Assembly (NCBI RefSeq): GCF_003626735.1
Contig: NZ_RBHX01000001.1
Coordinates: 1,674,001-1,738,000 of the forward strand
DNA length: 64,000 nucleotides
Direction: 5' to 3'
Origin: Microbacterium sp. CGR2
GTDB taxonomy: Bacteria > Actinomycetota > Actinomycetes > Actinomycetales > Microbacteriaceae
Shown one piece after another: positions 8,576 through 15,627 of the stretch. Position 1 is the first letter of the stretch; the number at the start of each line of letters is the position of its first letter. A program made the translations under genes and the position numbers. The notes under the pieces were generated by a model. It made no database searches. It was not told where the DNA came from and saw nothing but the letters and a program-made list of their open reading frames with translations.

Positions 8576-9759
8576 GCGCGCTCGAGGGACTGCGGGTGGT
8601 GGACGCGTCGACGTTGTTCGCCGGGCCCATGGCTGCGATGCATCTGGGGGACATGGGTGCCGAGGTCGTCAAGGTGGAGCATCCGCGTCGGCCGGATCCT
8701 GCGCGCGGGCACGGTCCGAGCAAGGACGGTCAGAATCTCTGGTGGAAGACGCTGGGGCGCAACAAGCGCACGGTGGCTGTCGACCTCCACACGGAGGGCG
8801 GGCGCGACGCGTTTCTCCGTCTTGCCCGTACGGCGGATGTCGTGATCGAGAACTTCCGGCCAGGGACCCTCGAGCGCTGGGGGTTGGACTACGCCGCCTT
8901 GTCGGAGGAGAATCCGGGGTTGATTCTCGCGCGGGTGACCGGATTCGGGCAGATCGGGCCGTACCGGCGTCGGCCGGGTTTCGGCACCCTTGCGGAGGCG
9001 ATGAGCGGATTCGCGTCGTCGACGGGCGAACCTGATCGGCCGCCGACTCTCCCGCCGTTCGGGCTCGCAGACGGCGTCGCCTCACTCGCGACGGCGTACG
9101 CGATCATGGTCGCGCTGCATTCACGCGACCGGGACGGCAAGGGCCAGGAGGTGGATGTCGCGATCATCGAGCCGATCCTCGCAATGCTGGGCCCGCAGAT
9201 CACTCGCTGGGATCAGCTCGGAACGGTGCAGCCTCGGACGGGCAATCGCTCGGTGAACAACGCTCCTCGCAATGCGTACCGGACAGCGGACGGCTCCTGG
9301 GTCGCCGTGTCGACGAGCGCGCAGTCCATCGCCGAGCGCGTCGTGACCCTCGTCGGCAGGCCGGAGCTCGCTGACCAGGCCTGGTTCGCCACGGGGGCAG
9401 GTCGAGCCGAGCACGCGGATCTCCTCGATGACGCCGTCGGCGGCTGGATCAGTCGGCACTCCCGCGAGGAGGTCGTCGATGCGTTCGAGAAGGCCGAGGC
9501 TGCGGTCGCGCCGATCTACGATGCGTCCGACATCGTCGCGGACCCGCAGTTCAACGCACTCGGCACCATCCACCGGATCCACGATGAAGATCTCGGCGAC
9601 ATGGCCATGCAAGGACCGCTGTTCCGATTGTCGCGCGATGATGCGACGATCGCTTTCACCGGGCGGGCGCACGGTGCCGACACCGATGCGGTCCTCGGTG
9701 AACTGGGCTACTCGGCGGCGGAACTCACCGCGCTGCGCGAAGAGGGGAGTATCGGATGA
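8572..9759 (+). CDS. CaiB/BaiF family CoA-transferase
   Basis: 395-residue class III CoA-transferase, which moves CoA between carboxylic acids through a catalytic Asp. The start is GLRVVDASTLFAGPMAAMHL, followed by DMGAEVVKVEHPRRPDP. The catalytic Asp is probably in KGQEVDVAIIEPI (about residue 195). ATG 8572 gives an ATGA overlap with the preceding gene. Next to a CitE-like lyase, it would activate a hydroxy-acid such as malate, citramalate or a related 3-hydroxy dicarboxylate for cleavage. Family is sure; the acid is inferred from the neighbour. Confidence 0.9.
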   Translation: MSALEGLRVVDASTLFAGPMAAMHLGDMGAEVVKVEHPRRPDPARGHGPSKDGQNLWWKTLGRNKRTVAVDLHTEGGRDAFLRLARTADVVIENFRPGTLERWGLDYAALSEENPGLILARVTGFGQIGPYRRRPGFGTLAEAMSGFASSTGEPDRPPTLPPFGLADGVASLATAYAIMVALHSRDRDGKGQEVDVAIIEPILAMLGPQITRWDQLGTVQPRTGNRSVNNAPRNAYRTADGSWVAVSTSAQSIAERVVTLVGRPELADQAWFATGAGRAEHADLLDDAVGGWISRHSREEVVDAFEKAEAAVAPIYDASDIVADPQFNALGTIHRIHDEDLGDMAMQGPLFRLSRDDATIAFTGRAHGADTDAVLGELGYSAAELTALREEGSIG

Positions 9760-10601
9760 ACCGGTCGACCATCGTCGCCGTGTACGCGCCGGCCGACCGT
9801 CCCGAGCGTTTCGAGAAGGCGCTGGATGCCGGGGCGGATGCCGTCATCGTTGATCTCGAAGACGCGGTCACGGCATCGCGGAAGGATGATGCTCGCGCAG
9901 CGCTCGTGGATTTCGCCGCGGCGTGGGCGGACCGCGGGCAGAGCGCACCGAGCGTGCAGGTGCGTGTCAACACGATCGGTTCGCGGTGGCACGACGCCGA
10001 CGTCGAAGCCGTTGCCGACCTCCCCGCCGAGTTCGGCCTCCGTCTGCCGAAGACGCAGTCGCCGGAGCATGTCGCCGGCGTCCGCGCGGGCGTCCCGGGC
10101 CGCCCCGTGCATGCTCTTCTCGAGTCGGCGCTGTCGATAGAGCGTGCGTTCGAGATCGCCTGTTCCGGTGTCTCTTCGATCGCGACGGGTGAAGCCGACC
10201 TGAGGGCGGAACTCGGCGTACCCGCCGGACCGGGCGGCGAACCGGGGCTGGCATGGTCGCGCAGCCGCATCGTGAACGCCGCGGCGGCCGCCGCACTTCC
10301 GGCCCCGCTGATGGCGGTGTATGCGGATGTCGCCGATCTCGATGGGCTGGAGGCAAGCTGCCGAGCAGGGCGGGCACTCGGGTTCGGAGGCCGCACGGCG
10401 GTGCATCCCCGTCAGATCGACACGATTCGCCGGGCATTCACTCCGGATGCGGCGGAGATCGCCCGGGCGCAGAGCATCATCGATCGCGTGCGCTCTGCTG
10501 CCGCGGACGGCACCGGGGCGTTCGTCCTCGAAGACGGCACGTTCATCGACGTCGCGATGGTGCGTGCGGCCGAACGGATCGTCGCCGCCGCCGGAGGGTG
10601 A
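9756..10601 (+). CDS. CitE/HpcH-type CoA-ester lyase
   Basis: 281-residue aldolase or lyase of the HpcH/HpaI-CitE family, which splits beta-hydroxyacyl-CoA such as malyl- or citramalyl-CoA into acetyl-CoA and an oxo acid. Motifs are DAVIVDLEDAV (about residue 28), QVRVNTIGSRWHD, LLESALSIERAFEI with a metal-ligand Glu, SIATGEADLRAELG with a metal-ligand Asp, and AVHPRQI. It is the last operon gene, ATGA-coupled to the CoA-transferase. The CoA-transferase plus lyase pair mirrors known itaconate and citramalate degradation modules, without the hydratase. Confidence 0.87.
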   Translation: MNRSTIVAVYAPADRPERFEKALDAGADAVIVDLEDAVTASRKDDARAALVDFAAAWADRGQSAPSVQVRVNTIGSRWHDADVEAVADLPAEFGLRLPKTQSPEHVAGVRAGVPGRPVHALLESALSIERAFEIACSGVSSIATGEADLRAELGVPAGPGGEPGLAWSRSRIVNAAAAAALPAPLMAVYADVADLDGLEASCRAGRALGFGGRTAVHPRQIDTIRRAFTPDAAEIARAQSIIDRVRSAAADGTGAFVLEDGTFIDVAMVRAAERIVAAAGG

Positions 10602-10606
10602 GGGTC

Positions 10607-10762
10607 GCCGCCTCGCCCGCGTCGGAGCCGTTCCGGTCGCAGTTGGTGCCGCCTCGCCCGCGTCGGAGCCGTTCCGGTCGCAGTTGGTGCCGCCTCCGCG
10701 CACTCCAAGCGGCCCGAACTGCGACCGGAACGAAAGGGAGCCACCGGAACTGCGACCGGAAC
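10607..10762. repeat. 41-bp tandem repeat plus inverted 15-bp motif cluster
   Basis: Two perfect head-to-tail copies of a 41-bp unit (10607-10647 and 10648-10688) are followed by the first 8 bases of a third. Each unit holds GTTCCGGTCGCAGTT (10630-10644, 10671-10685). The same 15-mer occurs inverted twice downstream (10717-10731, 10748-10762), so the array can fold into long hairpins. It lies between the convergent lyase and arr genes and may serve as a two-way terminator. It resembles REP/BIME-type intergenic repeats. Confidence 0.9.
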
Positions 10763-10784
10763 TGCGAGCATCTTCGAAGCGGCC

Positions 10785-11195
10785 TCAGTTGATGATCTCG
10801 CCACCCTCGTCGGCGCGGATTGCGGCCAGCCGCTGCCGCCACGTCGCCAGCGCTTCGGGCGTCAGCCGCGTCCAGTCGACGACCTCCCCGACGACACGGA
10901 TCGGATCGCTGCTGCGGTACGACCGGGTGGGATTGCCGGGGAACTTCTTGTCGGTGACGTTCGGGTCGTTCTCGAACGTGCCGATGGGCTCCACGAGGTA
11001 GACCCGGGGCTCGCCGTCGCCGGCTGCGAGTTCGGCGGCGAGGCCGGCACCGTCTCGCAGGGCGGTGAAGTAGATGTGATTCATGACGATCTCCGGGCGG
11101 TAATTCGACCGGAACCCTGCGGTGAGAAGATCCCCGACCTGAAGATCGGCCTTGGTGCCGTGGAAGAACGGACCGTCATCGGGTGCTTCGCTCAT
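10785..11195 (-). CDS. arr: NAD+-rifampin ADP-ribosyltransferase (Arr)
   Basis: 136 residues, the usual Arr length. The enzyme transfers ADP-ribose from NAD to a hydroxyl on the rifamycin ansa chain, which inactivates the drug in the cytoplasm. Family segments are FFHGTKADLQVGDLL (His of the NAD site), EIVMNHIYFTALRDGAG (Tyr) and NDPNVTDKKFPGNPTRSYRS (Asp). The gene is a single transcription unit, convergent with the lyase operon, and composition matches the chromosome, so it is probably intrinsic. Arr enzymes often confer intermediate to high rifampin resistance; whether it does here is not shown by sequence. Confidence 0.95.
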   Translation of the reverse strand: MSEAPDDGPFFHGTKADLQVGDLLTAGFRSNYRPEIVMNHIYFTALRDGAGLAAELAAGDGEPRVYLVEPIGTFENDPNVTDKKFPGNPTRSYRSSDPIRVVGEVVDWTRLTPEALATWRQRLAAIRADEGGEIIN

Positions 11196-11233
11196 CGCGC
11201 CAGCCTAAGCCGACGCGATGAGCGGAGCGAGTG

Positions 11234-12019
11234 TCAGACGATCGTCGGCAGCACGCCGCCGTCCGCGCGGAGCGCGGCTCCGTTGGTCGCGGACGACAGC
11301 GGGCTGGCGAGGTAGGTCACGAGGTTCGCGATCTCGGTGGGTTCGAGGAAGCGCTGCACCAGCGAGGTCGGGCGCACGAGGGCGGACTTCATCTGATCGG
11401 TTGTGATCGACTGCGCCGCGGCGATCTGCTCGACGACGTTCGCGACCCCGTCGGAGTAGGTCGGCCCGCCGAGGACCGTGTTCACAGTGACGCCCGTGCC
11501 GCGTGTGAGCTTGGCGAGGCCGTTGCTCACGGCGAGGGATGCCGCCTTCGTCGCACCGTAGGGGATCATGTTGCCCGGCACGTCGACGGCGGATTCCGTG
11601 CCGACGAAGATGATCCGACCCCAGCCGCTCTCGATCATCGAGGGGAGGAAGCGGCGCGACAGCCGCACGCCCGCCATGACGTTGACCTGGAAGTACCGCA
11701 GCCACTCGTCATCCGTCGTCTCAGGGAACTCTGCGACGTCGAAGGTGCCGACATTGTTCACGAGGACGTCGACCGCTCCGATCTCGCCGAGCAGGGCGTC
11801 GATGCCGGTGGCGTCGGAGAAGTCCGCGGCCACTCCGAAGACGCTCCCGCCGGGGACGGCGCCACGCAGCTTCTCGACTGCCGAGTCGACCCGTTCGGCG
11901 GTGCGTCCGTTCACGATCACCTCGGCGCCCTCCGCGAGGCACGAGGCGGCGACGGCATAGCCGATCCCTTGCGTCGAGCCGCTGATCAAGACGCGCTTTC
12001 CTGCGAGCTTCAGGTCCAT
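11234..12019 (-). CDS. SDR family NAD(P)-dependent oxidoreductase
   Basis: 261-residue classical short-chain dehydrogenase. The cofactor motif is SGSTQGIGYAVA (residues about 12-20), then NNVG, and the catalytic pair is in YGATKAASLAV. The frame runs on upstream, but ATG 12019 has a strong AGGAGG box 7 bases before it and starts with the family-typical MDLKLAGKRVLISG. It is divergent from a MarR regulator across 105 bases with two operator-like sites, so it is very likely the regulator's target. Substrate unknown. Confidence 0.92.
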   Translation of the reverse strand: MDLKLAGKRVLISGSTQGIGYAVAASCLAEGAEVIVNGRTAERVDSAVEKLRGAVPGGSVFGVAADFSDATGIDALLGEIGAVDVLVNNVGTFDVAEFPETTDDEWLRYFQVNVMAGVRLSRRFLPSMIESGWGRIIFVGTESAVDVPGNMIPYGATKAASLAVSNGLAKLTRGTGVTVNTVLGGPTYSDGVANVVEQIAAAQSITTDQMKSALVRPTSLVQRFLEPTEIANLVTYLASPLSSATNGAALRADGGVLPTIV

Positions 12020-12056
12020 GGTCAGTCCTCCTTCTGCTGCCTCTCCGACAGCATTT

Positions 12057-12105
12057 ACTTTCTTAGTCAAGTGAACCCTACGTTGATTCACTTTCCTGAG
12101 CAAGT
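12057..12105. promoter_or_regulatory. Pair of MarR-type operator candidates
   Basis: Two similar 16-bp sites, ACTTTCTTAGTCAAGT (12057-12072) and ACTTTCCTGAGCAAGT (12090-12105), both have the form ACTT-N8-AAGT. Their starts are 33 bp apart, three helical turns, and they lie between the divergent SDR and MarR genes. The placement and form fit autoregulation and repression of the SDR gene. Confidence 0.6.
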
Positions 12106-12124
12106 TTGCGGCTACGATGTGGGG

Positions 12125-12613
12125 ATGGCTGATGCAGGCGATTCGCGCGGGTGGAACCCGGAGGAACTGGAGACCTGGTCGGCGGTGGCGACTCTGCTCG
12201 AGTGGCTCCCGGCTGTTCTGGACACCCAGCTGCGACAGGACTCCGAGATGAGTCACTTCGAATTCGGCATCCTGTTCGCCCTCGATCAGGCGGAGGGCAA
12301 CACGCTCACCATGAGTGAGCTCGCGGGATACGCGAACAGCTCCCTCTCGCGGCTGTCTCGTGCGGTCGCGCGACTGGAGAAGAACGGATGGGCGGCGCGT
12401 CGACCCAAGCCGGACGACGGCCGCATCACCCTCGCCACCCTGACGGACGAGGGGGCGGCAGCAGTTCGCGCGGCCCTCCTGGGACACACCGCGCTCGTGC
12501 GCCGAATCGTCTTCGGCTCGTTGACCGACGCCCAGTCCCGCCAGCTCGGGGCGATCGCGCGCAGGATCACGACCGCGATCGACTCCCAGGACGCGTGGGC
12601 TCCGCCGCGCTGA
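12125..12613 (+). CDS. MarR family transcriptional regulator
   Basis: 162-residue winged-helix regulator. The recognition region is TMSELAGYANSSLSRLSRAVARLEKNGWAARR (residues about 60-92), followed by the wing DDGRITLATLTDEG. The start ATG 12125 follows GTGGGG with short spacing. It most likely represses the divergent SDR gene and itself through the two paired sites between them, with release by a small aromatic or electrophilic ligand, as is usual for MarR. The ligand is not identifiable. Confidence 0.9.
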   Translation: MADAGDSRGWNPEELETWSAVATLLEWLPAVLDTQLRQDSEMSHFEFGILFALDQAEGNTLTMSELAGYANSSLSRLSRAVARLEKNGWAARRPKPDDGRITLATLTDEGAAAVRAALLGHTALVRRIVFGSLTDAQSRQLGAIARRITTAIDSQDAWAPPR

Positions 12614-12641
12614 ACGACGCCGCCTCTCGCCCCGCCCGGTC

Positions 12642-13427
12642 TCAGAGGACGATGTCTCCGAACGAGGCGAGCGACCGCCTGCCCGCCGGCCGCACCGTCG
12701 GGTCGTTCAGCACGTCGGCGTCGCGGAGGACGTCGACCGCGATGCCCGCGGCATCCGCGATGTCGGTGATCGGGGCCTGGAACGTCCGGAACGCGCCGAG
12801 TGGGGGATGCGCCAGCAGCCCGTCGCGGGTATCGACCAGCTCGCTCTGATCCAGGAGGAACCCGGCGGCCCGGAGACCGTCCGGGCTCTGCCAGGCGGCG
12901 ATCTTCCAGAAGAGCAGCGGAACACGGATGCCGCGGTACGGCGGGTCGTCATCGGCGAGCACCGGGGCGGTGAACACACTCACGCGCTGATCGGTCGTCT
13001 CCGCGTACGCGAGCACGTGGTCTTCGAGGCCGAGCCAGAGCTCCTTCGACTGATTGAACCCGGCGGCTTGAGGGGCCGCATTCGGGTAGAAGAACGTCGC
13101 CTCCATCGCGTCGCGTGCTTCTTCCGTGTCTCCCCAACCCGGATCGCGTCGACGCACGAGGTGGCCGCGATCGAGGTCGTTCCGCGCATACACATCGGGC
13201 CCCGTCTGCTCGCCGGCATCCGCTCTCGGGTCGAGTCGCCAGTCGCCGTCCCGGGGGAGGTCGCGGAGCGAAGCCCCGTCGATGTTCACACCGGTGACCG
13301 ACGCGAGCCGCCGTTCCGGGTCGAGGAGCACCGTGAATCGCGGATAGGGGAGTGTCCGGACCTCTCCCCCCGGTTGTGGAAGCATCAGTTCGGTGGCGAG
13401 GAACCTGGAGTCGTAGCCGTCGGTCAT
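12642..13427 (-). CDS. DNA/RNA non-specific endonuclease
   Basis: 261-residue nuclease of the NucA/EndoG (beta-beta-alpha-metal) family. The catalytic signature is NDLDRGHLVRRRDPGWG (about residue 90), with the DRGH His as general base. Downstream are FYPNAAPQAAGFNQ, with the metal-ligand Asn, and WLGLEDHVL. ATG 13427 is the first Met of the fold; the upstream in-frame extension lacks family features. No signal peptide is visible, unlike secreted NucA types. It is convergent with the MarR gene. Role could be nucleotide salvage or defence; not resolved. Confidence 0.88.
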   Translation of the reverse strand: MTDGYDSRFLATELMLPQPGGEVRTLPYPRFTVLLDPERRLASVTGVNIDGASLRDLPRDGDWRLDPRADAGEQTGPDVYARNDLDRGHLVRRRDPGWGDTEEARDAMEATFFYPNAAPQAAGFNQSKELWLGLEDHVLAYAETTDQRVSVFTAPVLADDDPPYRGIRVPLLFWKIAAWQSPDGLRAAGFLLDQSELVDTRDGLLAHPPLGAFRTFQAPITDIADAAGIAVDVLRDADVLNDPTVRPAGRRSLASFGDIVL

Positions 13428-13568
13428 GGCTCCTATCGTGCCGGACTCGTGGCAAGCGCGAAGGCTCCCACGGCGTGGCGGCCGCCGCGCGCCTCCGCGT
13501 GACGATGTTCTGCTGCGGATGCGGTGGCGGTCGCATGGCAGGATCGTGAGCGGAAGGGGGTGCGCGCG

Positions 13569-13883
13569 ATGATCGTACGCGGCCGCATCATCGACGCGAT
13601 GACGAGGTGCGTGCACTACGGAACCGCCGTCGACATCGTCGCGATCCGGTTCGCGTGCTGCGGCGAGTACTACCCCTGCCATCTCTGTCACGAGGAGACG
13701 GCGGGTCACCCGGCGCAACAGTGGGGCTTGCACGAGCGCGAGACCAAGGCTGTGCTGTGCGGAGCATGCAGGACGGAGTTGTCGATCGGTGAGTACCTCC
13801 CGGTCTCGGAGTGCCCGCACTGTCGATCGCGGTTCAACGAGGGGTGCGCGCTGCACGCCCACCTCTACTTCGAGATCGCGTAG
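13569..13883 (+). CDS. CHY zinc finger protein
   Basis: 104 residues. The whole protein is a CHY-type zinc-binding domain: CVHY, RFACCGEYYPCHLCHEE, LCGACR, and ECPHCRSRFNEGCALHAHLYFE supply about nine Cys and several His for three zinc ions. The start ATG 13569 follows a GGAAGGGGG box. Bacterial stand-alone CHY proteins have no firmly known role; some sit with thiol or metal stress genes, which fits the arsenic genes next door. Confidence 0.9.
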   Translation: MIVRGRIIDAMTRCVHYGTAVDIVAIRFACCGEYYPCHLCHEETAGHPAQQWGLHERETKAVLCGACRTELSIGEYLPVSECPHCRSRFNEGCALHAHLYFEIA

Positions 13884-13893
13884 CCCGCAGTGG

Positions 13894-14235
13894 TCACGCA
13901 GTGCGCAGGGCGTCGGCAGCCGCATCGAGCGCCGTGCCGTTGAGGGCGAAGTAGGCCCACTTGCCGCGCTGCTCGCGGGTGACGAGACCGGCATCGGTGA
14001 GCAGTTTCATGTGGTGCGACACCGTGCCCTGGGAGAGGCCGACCGGCTCGGTGAGGTCGCAGATGCAGGCCTCGCCCCCTTCTCCCGCGGCGATGAGTGA
14101 CAGCAGGCGCACACGGGTCGGATCGCCGAGAGCCTTGAATACGCGCGCTGAGCGTTCGGCGTCTTCGACGGACAGCGCCGAGGTGACGCGCGGGACGCAG
14201 CAGGCGGTGGCGTCGATGGTCAGGGGCAGGCTCAC
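13894..14235 (-). CDS. arsR: ArsR family arsenic-responsive repressor
   Basis: 113-residue winged-helix repressor. The metalloid site is probably the Cys pair in GEACICDLTEPVG at the start of the DNA-binding helix, plus the N-terminal ACC pair. The recognition helix is SQGTVSHHMKLL. The only usable start is GTG 14235; there is no clear ribosome-binding site, so it may be leaderless. It is divergent from an ArsO-like flavoprotein across two ArsR-type boxes and should derepress both genes on As(III). Confidence 0.9.
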   Translation of the reverse strand: MSLPLTIDATACCVPRVTSALSVEDAERSARVFKALGDPTRVRLLSLIAAGEGGEACICDLTEPVGLSQGTVSHHMKLLTDAGLVTREQRGKWAYFALNGTALDAAADALRTA

Positions 14236-14253
14236 GGGTACAGTCTCACATGT

Positions 14254-14306
14254 ATTGACATTCTTCGATAGATGCGCGAGCCTCAATCGTATTGAAGAAC
14301 TTCGAT
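14254..14306. promoter_or_regulatory. Two ArsR boxes in divergent promoter
   Basis: Site A (14254-14269) read on the minus strand is ATCGAAGAATGTCAAT. Site B (14291-14306) is ATTGAAGAACTTCGAT. Both fit ATYGAAGAANNTCRAT and are imperfect palindromes of the kind bound by ArsR/SmtB dimers. A third related copy sits upstream of acr3 at 22011. Confidence 0.7.
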
Positions 14307-14319
14307 TTGAGGAGATGCG

Positions 14320-15627
14320 ATGTCCGAGCTTCCGTTCGTCATCATCGGTGCAGGCCCGCAAGGGCTGGCCGCCGCCGCCCATCTGGTCGAGCGGGGCCAG
14401 GATGTGGTGGTGCTCGAGAAGGGCGCCACCGCCGCATCCGCCGTGTCCGAGTGGGGTCATGTGCGCCTCTTCTCCTCCTGGCCCGAGCTCACCGACGCGG
14501 CTGCGCGTCGGCTGCTCGAGCCTTCGGGGTGGGTTGCTCCGACCAGCGGGTACCCGACGGGCGCGGAATGGGTGAGCGGGTATCTGGCTCCACTCGCCGC
14601 GGCGCTGGGCGACCGGGTTCGGTACGGCACGACGGTGACCGGGGTCGCGCGGCAGGGCCGCGACAAGGTGGTCGACGGAGGGCGCAGAAGCCAACCGTTC
14701 GTGCTGCACGCGACGGATGCTGACGGCGAAGAACGGCGATTCCTTGCACGAACGGTCGTCGATGCGAGCGGCACGTGGGAGCTCCCGAACCCGGCAGGGG
14801 CGGACGGCTACCCCGCGCAGGGCGAGACTGCTGCGACGGAGCACATGTCGTACCGCATCCCTGACGATGTGTCGGGATTCGCCGGAGCGCACGTCGTCGT
14901 GGTCGGCGCCGGGCATTCGGCGACGCACACGGTCCTGCGCCTGAGCGAACTCGCTCGGCGTTCACCCGGCACCCGCGTCACGTGGCTGCTCCGCCGGGGG
15001 AGCGCGAACCAAGTCTTCGGCGGCGGTGCGGGCGATGAGCTCCCCGAACGTGCGGCGCTCGGCTCCCGTGCGCAGAAGGTGATCGAATCCGGGGTCGTCG
15101 AGTTGATCACCGGCTTCCGTGTCTCGGAGTTCCGGCGCGACGGCGACGGTCTGACCGTCCTGTCCGAAGACGGGCGCGAGGTCACCGGCGCCGCCCACGT
15201 CTTCGCGCTCACGGGGTTCCGGCCGGACACGCGCATCCTGCGCGAACTCCGCACCGACCTGGATGCCTCGCTCGAAGCGGTCGCCGGGATCGCCGCGGAG
15301 ATCGACCCGAACATCCACTCGTGTGGTTCGGTGTCGGCGACGGGAGCGCGCCAGCTCGCCCAGCCCGAACAGGGGCTCTTCATCGTCGGCGCGAAGTCCT
15401 ATGGGCGGGCGCCGACGTTCCTCGCGCTCACCGGGTTCGAGCAGGTGCGCAGTGTCGCCGCGCACCTGGTGGGCGATCATGAAGCGGCGGCGCGCACGGA
15501 GTTGGCTCTGTCGGAAACGGACGTCTGCGGCGGCGCCGGCGACTTCGACGCGTCAGGCGGCGGATGCTGCGCAGCACCGGCGGTGTTGCAGATCGGCCTG
15601 CAACCGGTCGGTGGCGGGCGGCCCTAG
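14320..15627 (+). CDS. FAD-dependent NAD(P)-binding oxidoreductase, ArsO-like
   Basis: 435-residue two-dinucleotide-domain flavoprotein. The FAD motif is VIIGAGPQGLAAAAH (residues 7-21), the second Rossmann motif VVVVGAGHSATHTVL (about 190), and an ATG-like ALTGFRPDTRIL segment is near 305. In arsenic loci such proteins (ArsO, flavin monooxygenases) are common; their substrate is unsettled. The C-terminus carries extra Cys (ETDVCGG and GGGCCAAPA) that could bind As(III) or another soft metal. It starts 13 bases after the second ArsR box and is divergent from arsR, so it should be arsenic-induced. Confidence 0.82.
   Translation: MSELPFVIIGAGPQGLAAAAHLVERGQDVVVLEKGATAASAVSEWGHVRLFSSWPELTDAAARRLLEPSGWVAPTSGYPTGAEWVSGYLAPLAAALGDRVRYGTTVTGVARQGRDKVVDGGRRSQPFVLHATDADGEERRFLARTVVDASGTWELPNPAGADGYPAQGETAATEHMSYRIPDDVSGFAGAHVVVVGAGHSATHTVLRLSELARRSPGTRVTWLLRRGSANQVFGGGAGDELPERAALGSRAQKVIESGVVELITGFRVSEFRRDGDGLTVLSEDGREVTGAAHVFALTGFRPDTRILRELRTDLDASLEAVAGIAAEIDPNIHSCGSVSATGARQLAQPEQGLFIVGAKSYGRAPTFLALTGFEQVRSVAAHLVGDHEAAARTELALSETDVCGGAGDFDASGGGCCAAPAVLQIGLQPVGGGRP

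Noticed and set aside
10607..10762. CRISPR array
   Set aside because: Units are directly adjacent without unique spacers and the motif occurs in both orientations.
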